Assembly: GCA_001189345.1 (NCBI GenBank) | Contig: LFKV01000001.1 | Location: forward strand, 1 to 64,000 | DNA: 64,000 nt | DNA from: Candidatus Paraburkholderia kirkii | GTDB lineage: Bacteria > Pseudomonadota > Gammaproteobacteria > Burkholderiales > Burkholderiaceae | Direction of reading: 5' to 3' | Shown here: positions 18,552 through 29,296 of the stretch, piece after piece | Layout of the letters: every line of letters begins with the position of its first letter | Position numbering within the stretch: position 1 is the stretch's first letter | The notes under the pieces: generated by a model | What the model was told of the DNA's origin: nothing | Seen by the model: the letters and a program-made list of their open reading frames with translations, nothing else | The model's database searches: none | Position numbers and translations under genes: made by a program

Positions 18552-18994
18552 ATGGGTATGCAGATGAAGCTCATCGCGAGCGCGCTCGCGTTCGGGGGTT
18601 TTTTCGTTGGCCCACGCGGTCGACCCGATCAAGATCGGTGTCGATGGTCCGTTCACGGGCGGTTCGTCTTCCATGGGCGTCAGCATGCGCGACGGCGTGC
18701 GTCTCGCCACTGCCGAGATCAACAAGTCAGGCGGCGTGCTCGGGCGTCAGATCGTGCTGGCCGAACGCGATGACGAGGCCAAGAACGAGCGCGGCGTGCA
18801 GATTGCGCAGGAGCTCATCAACAAGGAGAAGGTCGTCGCGGTGGTCGGCTACATTAACACGGGTGTGGCGCTCGCGTCGCAGCGCTTCTTCCAGGAAGCG
18901 AAGATTCCGGTGTTCAACAACGTCGCGACCGGGACGGTGGTGACGAAGCAATTCGATGATCAGCCCGACAACTATGTGTTCCGCAACGCGGCTT
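18552..18994 (+). pseudogene. Branched-chain amino-acid ABC substrate-binding protein (LivK-like), 5' fragment
   Basis: The ATG at 18552 gives a signal peptide (MKLIASALAFGG). A frameshift in the T-rich run at 18600-18605 precedes AHAVDPIKIGVDGPFTGGSS. The mature part continues GVLGRQIVLAERDDEAKNER and VAVVGYINTGVALASQRF, typical of periplasmic leucine-binding proteins. The gene is cut after NYVFRNAA at about 18994, losing more than half (about 230 residues), and joins directly to the upstream region of the next gene. Confidence 0.82.
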
Positions 18995-19007
18995 GAGAAC
19001 GGGTGCC

Positions 19008-19625
19008 ATGAAACACTATTTGTCTATTTGCTTCGCTTTCCTCCTTGCATCGATGTCCTTCACGGGCGAGGCGCTCGCACAAACGAGTCCCGATTCAGTC
19101 GTCAAGACCGCCGTCGAAGGTACCGTCAACGCGATGAAGGCCGACCCGCAGGCGCGCGGCGGCGACATGGCGAAGATCACGCAGCTCGTCGAAACGCGCT
19201 TCCTGCCCGCCACCGACTTCCAGCGCACGACGCGCATCGCGGTCGGCAAGGCCTGGGCGAGCGCCACGCCCGACCAGCAGAAGCAGCTTTACGACCAGTT
19301 CCAGACGCTCCTGGTTCGCACTTACGCCGCGTCCCTCTCGCAATTGCGCGATCAGGACGTGAAGTTCCGCTTCGACTCCCCCAGCGTCGACGCCAGCACG
19401 AAGGACACCGTCGTCGAATCGCACGTCATTTCCACGGGCGGCGACAATCCCGTGCGCTATCGCCTGCAAAAGACGCCGCAGGGCTGGAAGATCTACGACA
19501 TCGACATGATGGGCGCCTGGCTCATCCAAATCTACCAGCAACAGTTCGCCGGCCAGTTGAAGAAGGGCGGCGTCGACGGTCTCATCAAGTTTCTCTCCGA
19601 GCACAACGCCCGTTCGGCGGGCTGA
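19008..19625 (+). CDS. MlaC/Ttg2D-type protein (HpnM-like)
   Basis: The 205-residue protein starts MKHYLSICFAFLLASMSFTG (signal peptide) and carries the MlaC family pattern: MAKITQLVETRFLPATDFQR, RIAVGKAWASATPDQQKQLY, FQTLLVRTYAASL, GWKIYDIDMMGAWLI and YQQQFAGQL. Such periplasmic proteins ferry phospholipids, and in hopanoid producers the HpnM version is linked to hopanoid transport. hpn genes occur 5 kb away. Only 13 bases separate it from the livK breakpoint and the ribosome-binding site is weak, so its native promoter has probably been lost. Confidence 0.85.
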   Translation: MKHYLSICFAFLLASMSFTGEALAQTSPDSVVKTAVEGTVNAMKADPQARGGDMAKITQLVETRFLPATDFQRTTRIAVGKAWASATPDQQKQLYDQFQTLLVRTYAASLSQLRDQDVKFRFDSPSVDASTKDTVVESHVISTGGDNPVRYRLQKTPQGWKIYDIDMMGAWLIQIYQQQFAGQLKKGGVDGLIKFLSEHNARSAG

Positions 19626-19656
19626 CCCGCTCGCGTCCTTCCGGCCTGGCCGGGCG

Positions 19657-20295
19657 TCACTTTCGGCGGTGCTCCACCGCGAACTTGATCAGCTCGGCCT
19701 GTCCGTCGATGTCCAGTTTGCGCTTCAAATTCAGCCGATGCGTTTCCACCGTGCGCACGGAAAGCCCGTGTTGCTGCGCGATCTGCTTGCTGGACAATCC
19801 TTCCGCCAGCGCATCGAGAACGTCGAGTTCGCGGGGCATCAGGCGTTCGAGCGGAGTCCGCATCGAACGTGCCTGAATCATCCGTGCCGCGACGCCTGCG
19901 CTGAAGAAGGTCTTGCCGGCGAGCACCGCATCGATCGCCTGGATGATCTCGGCGGACGGTGAGTCCTTGAGCACATAGCCGCTCGCCCCCGCGCGCACCG
20001 CCTGCGTCACGTATTCGACGTTGTCGTGCATCGACAACATCAGCACGCGGATGCCCGGAAAGCGCTCGTGAAAGCGCGCCGCCAGCTCGATGCCGCTCAT
20101 GCCCGCCATGCCCACGTCCATCAGCACGAGATCGGGCGGGTTCGATTCGTCGGCGGCGAGCGCGAGCGCTTCGCCGGCGCTGCCCGCTTCGCCGATCACG
20201 CGCAGATGCGGCACGGAGTCGAGGCGTGCGCGCAGGCCGTCGCGCACAAGCGGGTGATCGTCCACGAGCATGATGCGTGCGGGTTCAGCGCTCAT
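19657..20295 (-). CDS. LuxR/NarL-family response regulator
   Basis: The 212-residue protein has a receiver domain (MLVDDHPLVRDGLRARL, phospho-Asp in VLMDVGMAGMSG, Lys in GYVLKDSPSA) and a C-terminal LuxR helix-turn-helix (LMPRELDVLDALAEGLSSKQ, LSVRTVETHRLNLKRKLD). It overlaps the 3' end of the kinase gene by 11 bases (20285-20295) and should be its partner. It is intact although the kinase is broken. Confidence 0.9.
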   Translation of the reverse strand: MSAEPARIMLVDDHPLVRDGLRARLDSVPHLRVIGEAGSAGEALALAADESNPPDLVLMDVGMAGMSGIELAARFHERFPGIRVLMLSMHDNVEYVTQAVRAGASGYVLKDSPSAEIIQAIDAVLAGKTFFSAGVAARMIQARSMRTPLERLMPRELDVLDALAEGLSSKQIAQQHGLSVRTVETHRLNLKRKLDIDGQAELIKFAVEHRRK

Positions 20296-21691
20296 CGGTG
20301 TGTCCTTGCAGATTGGGCGCCGCGAGCGGCAACGGCACGGTCGCGGCGATGACCGTGCGGCCGAGTTGCGAGCTGATCGCTAGCGTGCCGCCGAGCGTAT
20401 CGAGCCGTTCGCGCATGTTGCGTAGGCCGACGCCGCTCGCCGGATCGGAGAACGCATTGTGAGCGTCGAAGCCGCGGCCGTTGTCGGAGATCTCGAGCGT
20501 GACGGCGTGCGCCGCGATGTCGAGCGTCAGCGCCGCGCGCGAAGCGTGCGCGTGGCGCGCGATGTTGGTCAGCGCTTCCTGCGCGATGCGAAAGAGCACC
20601 GTGTTGACCGGATCGGGAAGCGTCGTGCGTTGCGCCGCAAAGGCTTGCCGTTCGAAGTCGATTCGAAGCGCGCCTCGATGCCGCCCTGACCGTCGAACTC
20701 GCGCGCGAGCTGCTCCAGCGCGGCGGCGAGGCCGAGATCGTCGAGCATCGCGGGACGCAGCGCGTGCGAGATGCGGCGTACTTCGCGCAGTGTGCCGGAG
20801 AGCCGTCCGAGGCTGGTCGCGAGCGCGGTCTCCGCGGTTGGTTCGCGCGCCGCGCTTCGCTCGAGACGCGCGAGCGCCGATTCGAGCAGCAGCTTCACGG
20901 AGACGAGCATCTGGCTGATGCCGTCGTGCAGTTCGCGCGACAGGCGCGCGCGCTCTTGCTCCTGCGATTCCACCACTTGCCGCGCGAGGCGCTTGAGTTT
21001 CGCGTCCGCGCTTCGGTGCTCGCTGATGTTGAGCACCGCGCCGCACAGCGCGATGACCCCGAGCGCGGCGAGCGCGATCGCGCCGATCCACATCAGCGTG
21101 CGCGCGATGTTCGCGGCGGCCTGCGCATCGATGCGCGCGAGCGTCGTCTCGACGTCCTCCAGATAGATGCCGGTGCCCATCATTCAGCCCCAGCGCTCGA
21201 GCGGCATAGCCGAGCTTCGGCGCGAGCATGCCGGTGGACGGCCGCCGCCACACGTAACGCACGTAGCCGCCGCCGCGCGACGCCTGCTCGATGAGCTCCT
21301 GGATGGTCAGCGCGCCTTTCGGATCGCGCATCAGCCACAGATCGCGCCCGACCAGATCGGGCTGGCGCGGATGCATCAGCGACGTGCCGTGCATCGTGTA
21401 GACGAAAAAGTGGCCGTCCTGGCCGAAGTCGAGTCGCTGCAGCGCATCGAGCGCGAGCCGGCGGCGCTCGTCGTCGCTTCTCGGGTCGCTGGCGGGCGCG
21501 TCGTAATACGGCGCGATCGCGCTTTTCGCGATCTCGACGTAATGCTGCAGCTCGATCTCCTTGCTCGACATGTACGCGGCCTGCGTGGTCGCATGCTGTG
21601 CCTGCGCGAGCTATGCAGCCTGCTGGCGCACGCCGTACGTGATGCCGCCGATCGCCAGCAGGAAGATTTTTGCCTTGAGATTCATCGGCAT
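20285..21691 (-). pseudogene. Cache-domain sensor histidine kinase (HisKA_3 type), TAG and two frameshifts
   Basis: From the ATG at 21691 (MPMNLKAKIFLLAIGGITYG) the frame meets TAG at 21611-21613, most simply CAG to TAG, then continues TTQAAYMSSKEIELQHYVEI and a Cache sensor domain (DGHFFVYTMHGTSLMHPRQP, DLVGRDLWLMRDPKGALTI). A shift near 21190 leads to the membrane helix and the HisKA_3 H-box QEQERARLSRELHDGISQML. A second shift near 20650 returns to the ATPase part (LFRIAQEALTNIARHAHASR, LEISDNGRGFDA, GVGLRNMRERLDTLGG). It would have controlled the adjacent regulator. Confidence 0.85.
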
Positions 21692-21853
21692 TGTGATGTA
21701 TTTCTTGCTACGTGATTCTACGTAGGTCGGGTACGTAGTTGTGCGCTTGTAAGGCTTTGGGCGAAGGCGAATACTACCGCCCAATGCGTCGCTGCGGCGC
21801 ATGGATCGATACCAAGGGCTTACCCCCAAGGGCCAAGTAAACAAGGAGACACC

Positions 21854-23862
21854 ATGAATCGGGCTTCCGGATTCCTGGTCTGGATCGCGCTCGCGCTGCT
21901 GGGCGCGTTCGCATTCGGCACCATCGCGCTCGCGCACGGCGAGCGTATCAGCACACTATGGATCGTCATCGCGGCGGTCTGCGTCTATCTCATCGCTTAC
22001 CGCTTCTACTCGCGCTTCATCGCGGGCACCGTGCTGCAGCTCGACGGCCTGCGCATGACGCCGGCCGTGCGCCACAACGACGGCCTCGACTACGTGCCGA
22101 CTAACAAGTACGTGCTGTTCGGCCACCACTTCGCGGCCATCGCGGGCGCGGGTCCGCTCGTCGGTCCGGTGCTCGCCGCGCAGATGGGCTACACGCCCAG
22201 CATGCTGTGGATTCTCGCGGGCGTGGTGTTCGCGGGTGCGGTGCAGGACTTCGTCGTGCTGTTCATCTCGACGCGCCGCGATGGCCGCTCGCTCGGCGAT
22301 CTCATCAAGATGGAGCTGGGCACCGTGCCCGGCGTGATCGCGCTGTTCGGCGCGTTCCTCATCATGGTGATCATTCTCGCGGTGCTCGTGCTGATCGTCG
22401 TGAAAGCGCTGACGAATTCGCCGTGGGGCACGTTCACCGTGGCCGCGACGATTCCGATCGCGCTGTTCATGGGCCTCTACACGCGCTACATCCGGCCGGG
22501 GCGCATCGGCGAGGTGTCGATCATCGGCTTCGTCCTGCTGATGCTCGCGATCACGTACGGCGGTCAGGTCGCGCAATCGCCGACGCTCGCGCCGCTGTTC
22601 ATCTTCACGGGCGTGCAGCTCGTGTGGATCCTGATCGGCTACGGCTTCGTCGCGTCGGTGCTGCCGGTGTGGCTGCTGCTCGCGCCGCGCGATTATCTGT
22701 CGACGTTCCTCAAGATCGGTACGATTCTCGGTCTTGCGATCGGCATTCTGATCGTTGCGCCCGAACATTAAGATGCCCGCCTTGACGAAGTTCGTCGACG
22801 GCTCCGGTCCGGTGTGGGCGGGCAACCTGTTCCCGTTCCTCTTCATCACGATCGCATGCGGCGCGGTGTCGGGCTTCCACGCGCTGATCTCCTCGGGCAC
22901 GACGCCCAAGATGATCGACAACGAAGTGAACATGCGCTTTATCGGCTATGGCGCGATGCTGATGGAATCGTTCGTCGCGATCATGGCGCTGGTCGCCGCG
23001 TGCGTGATCGAGCCGGGCGTGTACTTCGCGATGAACAGCCTGGCCGCGCTGCTCGGCACGACGCCGGAAGCCGTTGCGCAGACGGTGTCGAGCTGGGGTT
23101 TTCGCGCTGACGCCGGACATGCTCACGGCGACGGCGAAGGCAGTCGGCGAAACGACCATCGTCGCGCGTGCCGGCGGTGCGCCGACGCTCGCGGTCAGCA
23201 TGGCGCAGATTCTCCATCAGGTGATCGGCGGCCCCGCGATGATGGCCTTCTGGTACCACTTCGCGATTCTGTTCGAGGCGCTCTTCATCCTGACCGCCGT
23301 CGATGCGGGCACGCGCGCCGGCCGCTTCATGCTGCAGGACCTGCTCGGCACGTTCCATCCGGCGCTGCGCCGCACGGAATCGCTGCTGGCGAATATGGTC
23401 GCGACGGGGCTTTGCGTTGCCGCGTGGGGCTACTTCCTATATCAGGGCTTGGTCGATCCGTTCGGCGGCATCAATACGCTGTGGCCGCTCTTCGGCATTT
23501 CGAACCAGATGCTCGCGAGCATCGTGCTGATCCTCGGCACCGTCGTGCTGTTCAAGATGAAGCGCGAGCGCTATGCGTGGGTCACGCTCGTGCCGACCGC
23601 GTGGCTGCTCATCTGCACGCTGACGGCCGGCTGGCAGAAGATCTTCGATGCCAAGCCCGAAGCTGGGCTTCCTGGCTCACGCCGGCAAGCTGCGCGAAGC
23701 TTACGATGCGGGCAAGGTGATGGCGCCGGCGAAGTCGCTGCCGGAGATGCAGCGCATCATCTTCAACGATTACGTCGATGCGGCGCTTTCGGGCTCTTCA
23801 TCTTCGTGGTGGTGAGCATTGCGGTGTATGGCCTGCTGTCGGTGCTGCGTGCGCGCCCGTGA
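21854..23862 (+). pseudogene. cstA: Carbon starvation protein CstA, at least four frameshifts
   Basis: CstA is a large inner-membrane transporter (peptides or pyruvate). The ATG at 21854 follows AAGGAGACACC. Typical blocks are [71 protein letters not shown] and [19 protein letters not shown]. The frame breaks at about 22770, 23095, 23660 and 23785. The end, FVVVSIAVYGLLSVLRARP, is read in the last frame to 23862. All parts are present, so this is recent inactivation or a series of sequence errors. ybdD follows, as usual. Confidence 0.9.
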
Positions 23863-23962
23863 AGCCAAGCCGACCGTTCGCGAGACGCCTTTTGAAGCGA
23901 TGCCCGCGGGCGCGGCGGTGCGCTCGGGTCACTGATCGCATCGGCGACGAATGGAGGCTGCG

Positions 23963-24157
23963 ATGTTCAGCGATCTTCGACAGGCGGGACGGTACCTCGG
24001 CCAGGCGATGCGCCTGATGGTCGGGATGCCCGACTACGATGCGTACGTTACGCACATGCAGACGACGCACCTGGACAAGCCGGTGATGACCTACGCGGAG
24101 TTTTTCTGCGAGCGGCAGGAGGCGAGGTACGGGTCGGGGGCGGGGAAGTGCTGCTGA
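23963..24157 (+). CDS. ybdD: YbdD/YjiX family small protein
   Basis: The 64-residue protein reads [40 protein letters not shown] and [16 protein letters not shown] and ends in Cys-Cys. This is the YbdD/YjiX family that accompanies CstA and is thought to be needed for its transport function. The ATG at 23963 is preceded by GGAGGCTGCG. Intact next to a broken cstA. Confidence 0.88.
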   Translation: MFSDLRQAGRYLGQAMRLMVGMPDYDAYVTHMQTTHLDKPVMTYAEFFCERQEARYGSGAGKCC

Positions 24158-24185
24158 TGTGATGCTGCTCGGTGGCAGTGAATGA

Positions 24186-24217
24186 AAACGCGACGGTGAT
24201 GAGCCGTCGCGTTTTTG
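24186..24217 (+). terminator. Rho-independent terminator of cstA-ybdD
   Basis: An 11-bp perfect stem AAACGCGACGG / CCGTCGCGTTT with a 7-base loop is followed by a T run (24211-24215), 30 bases after the ybdD stop. Confidence 0.92.
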
Positions 24218-24275
24218 TTTGGGCTGGATGACCCAGGTCACCCGCCCTTCGCGTTTCTACGGACTCAACCGCAAC

Positions 24276-25430
24276 TCAATGTGCCGCCGCGGTCTGCTTC
24301 GCGCCCTTGTTCTTCTGCATGCGCCCGATCTCTTCCAGCTTGATCTCGACGTGCTTCGAGAACACGTACTCGGCCGGGCGCTGCTTGTCGATCGGCAGTT
24401 CCTTCGCGAAAGCGCCCTGCGTGCGCGGGCCCGAAAGCGCGATCTTCGCGGCTTTGAGCGGATGCGCCACCGTGTCCATCACGGCGGTCGCCTCGAAGCC
24501 GCAGTGAACCATGCAGTCCGCGCATTTCTCGTACTTGCCCGTGCCGTACTTGTCCCACTCGGTGGTTTCCATCAGTTCCTTGAAGGTCTTCACATAGCCT
24601 TCGCCGACCAGATAGCATGGCTTTTGCCAGCCGAACACGGTGCGCGCGGGGTTGCCCCACGGCGTGCACTGATACGTCTGGTTGCCCGCGAGGAAGTCGA
24701 GGAACAGCGTCGACTGGCTGAACGACCAGTTCTTGCCGTTGTTGCCGCGCTTGAAGATCTCGCGGAACAGGTTCTTTGTCTTTTCGCGGTTCAGGAAGTG
24801 CTGCTGGTCCGGTGCGCGCTCGTACGCGTAGCCCGGCGAGACCGTGATGCCGTCCACGCCCATCGGGCCGAGCGTGTCGAAGAACTTCGCCACGCGCTCG
24901 GGTTCCGCATCGTTGAATAGCGTGCAGTTGATGTTCACGCGGAAGCCGCGGCGCTTCGCTTCCTTGATGGCCGCGACGGCCTTGTCGTACGTGCCCGGCT
25001 GCGAAACCGAGTGGTCGTGCGCCTCGCGGTCGCCGTCGAGGTGAACGGACCAGACGAAGTACGGGCTCGGCTGATAGTCGTCCATCTTCTTTTCCATCAG
25101 CAGCGCGTTCGTGCAGAGATACACGAACTTCTTGCGCTGGATGATGCCCTTCACGATCTGCGGCATTTCCTTGTGCAGCAGCGGCTCGCCGCCCGCGATG
25201 GAAACGACCGGCGCGCCGCACTCGTCGACGGTGCCCAGGCACTCTTCGAGCGACAGGCGCTGGTTCAGGATGGGATCCGGATAGTCGATCTTGCCGCAGC
25301 CATTACAGGCGAGATTGCAGCGGAACAGCGGTTCCAGCATGAGCGCGAGCGGGTAGCGCTTGTTGCGGGTCAGGTGCTGCTTGAAGATGTAGGCGCCAAC
25401 GCGGGCCTTCTGGAGCATCGGGATAGACAA
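24276..25430 (-). CDS. hpnH: Adenosyl-hopene transferase HpnH (radical SAM)
   Basis: HpnH joins the 5'-deoxyadenosyl group to diploptene, the first step of extended (C35) hopanoid synthesis. The radical SAM cluster motif is [10 protein letters not shown] near residue 40, and the C-terminal cysteines [11 protein letters not shown] are present. [20 protein letters not shown] and [14 protein letters not shown] are family landmarks. I choose the TTG at 25430 ([15 protein letters not shown]) because AAGGAGAG lies just upstream and relatives start MSIP. 384 residues, unbroken. The gene lies 13 bases after the ispH copy in the same direction. Confidence 0.92.
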   Translation of the reverse strand: MSIPMLQKARVGAYIFKQHLTRNKRYPLALMLEPLFRCNLACNGCGKIDYPDPILNQRLSLEECLGTVDECGAPVVSIAGGEPLLHKEMPQIVKGIIQRKKFVYLCTNALLMEKKMDDYQPSPYFVWSVHLDGDREAHDHSVSQPGTYDKAVAAIKEAKRRGFRVNINCTLFNDAEPERVAKFFDTLGPMGVDGITVSPGYAYERAPDQQHFLNREKTKNLFREIFKRGNNGKNWSFSQSTLFLDFLAGNQTYQCTPWGNPARTVFGWQKPCYLVGEGYVKTFKELMETTEWDKYGTGKYEKCADCMVHCGFEATAVMDTVAHPLKAAKIALSGPRTQGAFAKELPIDKQRPAEYVFSKHVEIKLEEIGRMQKNKGAKQTAAAH

Positions 25431-25443
25431 TTGCGTCCTCTCC

Positions 25444-26407
25444 TTATTCTTCGCGAATGGCCGTGGCCGCAACGGCGGCGAGCGGCTGAATGAGCTTCGC
25501 GGGGAGTTTGAATTCGACCTTTTCCTCGCGGCCTTCCATCGTCGTGACTTCGACGTGGCCGAACGCGCGCAGGGCATCGATCACATGTTTGACCATTTCC
25601 TCGGGCGCCGAGGCGCCCGCGGTGATGCCGAACGTCTGCACGTCGGCAAACCATTCCGGCTTGATCTCCGAACTGTCCGCGACGAGGTAGCTCGGCACGC
25701 CGCTCTCGGCGCCGATCTCCCGCAGGCGGTTCGAATTGGAACTGTTGGTGGCGCCGACCACGAGCAGCACGTCCACCTGGCTCGAGAGCTCGCGCACGGC
25801 GGCCTGGCTGTTCTGCGTCGCGTAGCAGATGTCGCGCGTGTCCGGGTCGACGATATCCGTGAAGCGGCGCTGCAGGGCGTCGATGATGCCGCGCGTGCGT
25901 CGACGGAAAGCGTGGACTGCGGACGTACGCCACCGGCGTATCGGCCGCGAGCGTCAGCTTCTCGACTTCGGCTTCGCTCTGCACGAGCACGACCTTGCCG
26001 GGGATCTGGCCGATGGTGCCTTCGACCTCGGGATGGCCCGCGTGCCCGATCAGAATGAGCGTGCGCCCTTGCGATACGTACTGCCGGCCCTGCACATGAA
26101 CCTCGGTGACGAGCGGGCAGGTGGCGTCGAGCACGTCCAGCCCGCGCGCCTGCGCGTCCTTCTCGACGCTTTGTGCGCAACGCCGTGCGCGCTGAAGATC
26201 GCAACCGCGCCGTGCGGCACTTCATCGAGCTCTTCGACGAAACGTGCGCCCTTGCTGCGCAAGGTTATCGACGACATGACGGTTATGAACGATCTCATGA
26301 CGCACGTAAACCCGTGCGCCATGCCGTTCGAGGGCCAGATCGACGATTTCGATCGCACGGACCACTCCCGCACAAAAGCCGCGGGGTTGAGCAAGGATAA
26401 TACGCAT
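25444..26407 (-). pseudogene. ispH: 4-hydroxy-3-methylbut-2-enyl diphosphate reductase IspH, hpn-linked copy, frameshifted
   Basis: IspH makes IPP and DMAPP in the last step of the MEP pathway. The ATG at 26407 gives [20 protein letters not shown], with the first cluster Cys. Further blocks are [40 protein letters not shown] (second Cys), [10 protein letters not shown] (third Cys region) and [20 protein letters not shown]. They lie in different frames, with shifts at about 26240-26290, 26170 and 25910. IspH is essential, but Burkholderia usually carry a second copy elsewhere, so loss of this one can be tolerated. It precedes hpnH by 13 bases and would feed isoprenoids to hopanoids. Confidence 0.87.
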
Positions 26408-26876
26408 ATTCGAGCGAACTCCGACTGACGCGGGTTTCGGGTTAGCCGGCGCGAAGCTCGCGCTTTCCGATGATTCGGCCCGAACGACGCCTGAACGTCC
26501 GAAAGAGGCCGGGAAAGCAGACCGGAAAAAAGACACAGTGGATTCGGTCTGCGCGCCGAAGTTGGCCGCGTATTCTAACGCGTTCCCTTTTTGGGTGCTC
26601 AGTGCCTGCGTCGCCGCGCGGAACGCCGCGATGCACGCGAATACGGCGATTTGCAGAACCCAGTAAACTATCGAACGCTTCGGGCCGCGCGGCCTGCCGC
26701 GCCGGTTTGCGGTACCGCCCGTGCCTTGTATTTTTTTGCGCAACGCCCGGCCGCCGCACATCGGCGGAAATTGCCCGGCCCGGCACCATCGCGCTTCCCG
26801 AATTTCGCGGGGACGGATCGGACGTCATTCGCGCGATCCTTCTCGCACCGTTTTTTTAAAGCTAATTGTTTACTTC
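26408..26876. other. Divergent intergenic region between ispH and hpnB
   Basis: No gene recognised in 469 bases. It should contain promoters for the ispH-hpnH operon and for hpnB. Homopolymer runs (CCCTTTTTGGG near 26585, T7 at 26851-26857) are the only visible features. Confidence 0.45.
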
Positions 26877-28012
26877 ATGCTACTGATTGCCTGGCTGTCT
26901 TTCTTGATCTGGATCGTGTTGCTTTTCGCGCGCGGCGGTTTCTGGCGGGCCGAGCCCGCTCCGGCGCTCTCGGACACGACGATCCACGCCGTCGGCAACG
27001 CGGAGATCGCGCGGCGCGGCGCCTGGCCGGCGCTCGTCGCCGTGGTGCCGGCGCGCAACGAAGCCGACGTCATCGGCCGCGCCGTCGGCTCGCTGCTGAA
27101 GCAGGATTACGCGGGCGCGTTCTACGTGATCGTCGTCGACGACCACAGCACCAACGGCACCGCCAGCGTCGCGCTTGCCGCCGCACGCGATCTCGGTCTC
27201 GAAGACCGCCTCACGGTGTTGACCGGGGAGCCGCTGCCGCCGGACTGGTCGGGCAAGGTGTGGGCGCAGTCGCAAGGCATTGGAGCGATCGATTCGCTCG
27301 GTCTGCCCGCCGAATATCTGCTGCTCACAGACGCGGACATCTACCATCCGGCCGATGCCGCGACGCAGCTCGTCGCGCGCACGATTCTCGAGGACCGCGA
27401 CCTGGTTTCGCTGATAGTGCGTCTGCGCTGCGATTCGTTCTGGGAAAAGACGCTGATTCCCGCCTTCGTGTGCTGTATCCGTTTGCCTGGGTGAACGACG
27501 TGAAGAAACCCACAGCGGGCGCCGCGGGCGGCTGCATGCTCGTGCGCCGCTCGGCGCTCGTGGAAGCGGGCGGGATCGAATCGATCCGCCAGGAACTTAT
27601 CGACGACTGCAGTCTCGCCGCGTGCATCAAGCATCGCACGGACCGCAACGGCGCACGGCCGATTCGCCTCGATCTCGCCGAGCGCAGCGAGTCGCTGCGT
27701 CCGTACGACAGTTGGCGGGACATCTGGAACATGATCGCGCGCACAGCCTTCACGCAACTGCGCTACTCGCCGCTGCTACTCATCGGGACCGTGCTGGGCA
27801 TGGTGATCATCTATCTCGCGCTGCCGGTGCTCGCCCTGACGATTACGGGCCGATGCTGCGTTATTACCGCAGACCGCTCTGGTGGGCACCGTTCCTGCCG
27901 CTCGTGGCGTTGTTCTATGTCAGCCGACGATCGGTTCCGCCGTGCGTTACTGGAGCGGAAAGGGCGGTCAGTGGAAGGCGCGGTGCAGGCCCCGACGCAG
28001 GAAGGCTCCTGA
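26877..28012 (+). pseudogene. hpnB: Hopene-associated glycosyltransferase HpnB, several frameshifts
   Basis: The protein begins with a membrane helix (MLLIAWLSFLIWIVLLFARG) and a GT2 glycosyltransferase domain: ALVAVVPARNEADVIGRAVG, VIVVDDHSTNGTASVALAAA, LPPDWSGKVWAQSQ and YLLLTDADIYHPADAA (the DxD-type site). The frame shifts near 27470, after which RVLYPFAWVNDVKKPTAGAA and QELIDDCSLAACIK follow, and breaks again near 27847, 27925 and 27990 in the C-terminal membrane part. The stop after VQAPTQEGS is at 28010-28012. Family: HpnB of hopanoid loci. No strong ribosome-binding site is seen at 26877. Confidence 0.82.
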
Positions 28013-28043
28013 ACGGCCCGGGCGGCTTCCGGGCGAAGCCGCC

Positions 28044-28588
28044 TTACTTCGTCAGCATGGCATACAGCTCGATGACCATGTTCGGCGAGAACGTGAACGG
28101 CACCCAGCCATGCCCGCCGTGACGCAGGACCAGAAGGCGGTCGCCGTTGGCATATTTCTGCGTCGCCATGATCGGGTTCTTGGTCGCCGCGAAGCGCCAG
28201 CCGGGCGCAATGCCGGCCGGCTGCTCGACCGACATCGACGCGCGCACGTTCGACAATTCCTCGATGAGCTCCGAGACGCCTTCCGGGCTCAGCTTCACCG
28301 ACTTGCCCGCAATCGTCATTTCGATCGCATCGCGGTCCGGCCGCGAGACGACAAGCGTCGGCGGCTCGTTCAGCGTGGGCGTCGGATCCAGCGCGGGCGG
28401 CTCGATGGGAGCGGCATCATCGGATGAAAGCGCGGCGGGCGAAACGACGTGTCGACGGACGCATCGGGTGTCTACCCGGAAACGGCGGACTCCGGCGATT
28501 CAGCAGACGATCGGGCAGATGCGGCAGCGTTCTGAAGGAGCGCATCGAGGCTCGACTCCAGCGCGCCGAGCTGGTCATTTAGATTCAT
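28044..28588 (-). pseudogene. Conserved hypothetical protein, TAG and one frameshift
   Basis: The ATG at 28588 gives MNLNDQLGALESSLDALLQN, then reaches TAG at 28472-28474 inside ESAVSG*TPDASVDT, possibly from CAG. A shift near 28450 moves to the frame reading SPAALSSDDAAPIEPPALDP and the C-terminal domain from MTIAGKSVKLSPEGVSELIE to YAMLTK. About 180 residues would be the full length. The C-terminal 91 residues form a compact region with no signal or membrane segment. I do not recognise the family. Confidence 0.55.
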
Positions 28589-28758
28589 GCGAATGGGTCG
28601 AATGGGTCTGTGTCTTACGAGCTTGACGAGCTTGACGAGCTTGCGGCGAGGCAACGATTCTACCTGCTCACCTTTGGCGAGGTCGGCACAGGTTGTAACC
28701 AATTGCACCGACCGTGCGGATTAAACGACAGTTTTTCGTCGCCCAAAATTTCGTCGCC

Positions 28759-28794
28759 CAAAAAACAAAACCGGCACCCCGAGGGATGCCGGTT
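28759..28794 (-). terminator. Rho-independent terminator after the icd remnant
   Basis: On the minus strand CCGGCATCCCTCGGGGTGCC... forms a stem of CCGGCA/TGCCGG with inner CCC/GGG pairs, followed by TTTTGTTTTTT (28759-28770). It lies 36 bases beyond the icd stop. Confidence 0.9.
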
Positions 28795-28829
28795 CATCGC
28801 GGCGCACCTGACGATGCGCCCGTCCCGCC

Positions 28830-29296
28830 TTACTTCGCGAGCGCCTGCGCTTCGGCCAGCGCGGTGCTGAGCGTCTTGCTCGGACGCATCACGGCTTCGA
28901 GCTTCTTCCCGTCCGGCTTGTAGTAGCCGCCGATGTCCGCTTCCTTGCCCTGCACGGCGCCGAGCTCCTCGACGATCTTCTGCTCGTTCTCGGCGAGCTC
29001 GCGGTCTTCCGACTGCGAAGCGAGCTCCTGCGCCCAGTACATCGCGAGGTAGAACTGGCTGCCGCGGTCATCGAGCTGGCCGGTCTTCGGCGACGGGCTC
29101 TTGTTGTTGTCGAGCAGCTTGCCGGTCGCGGCGTCGAGCGCCTTCGCGAGGAGCTTCGCACGTGCGTTGTCGTTCTTGATGCCGAGCTCTTCGAGCGACA
29201 CCGCCAGCGCCAGGAACTCGCCGAGCGAGTCCTAGCGCAGGTGGTTTTCCTGCACAAGCTGCTGCACGTGCTTCGGCGCCGAGCCGCCCGCGCGGC
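28830..29296 (-). pseudogene. icd: Monomeric NADP isocitrate dehydrogenase, 3' remnant
   Basis: The minus strand encodes only the C-terminus of the monomeric (about 740-residue) isocitrate dehydrogenase: APKHVQQLVQENHLR, DSLGEFLALAVSLEELGIKN, LLDNNKSPSPKTGQLDDRGS, FYLAMYWAQELASQSED and ADIGGYYKPDGKKLEAVMRP. A TAG at 29232-29234 stands where Trp is expected (TGG to TAG). Next to ELAENEQ a stretch of about a dozen residues found in relatives seems missing. The 5' side joins hpnA sequence at about 29296, so the rest of the gene was deleted. Confidence 0.85.

Noticed and set aside
26408-26876. Several 100-180-codon frames between ispH and hpnB
   Set aside because: They are Arg-rich, lack motifs and overlap each other on both strands; judged chance frames in a GC-rich intergenic region.
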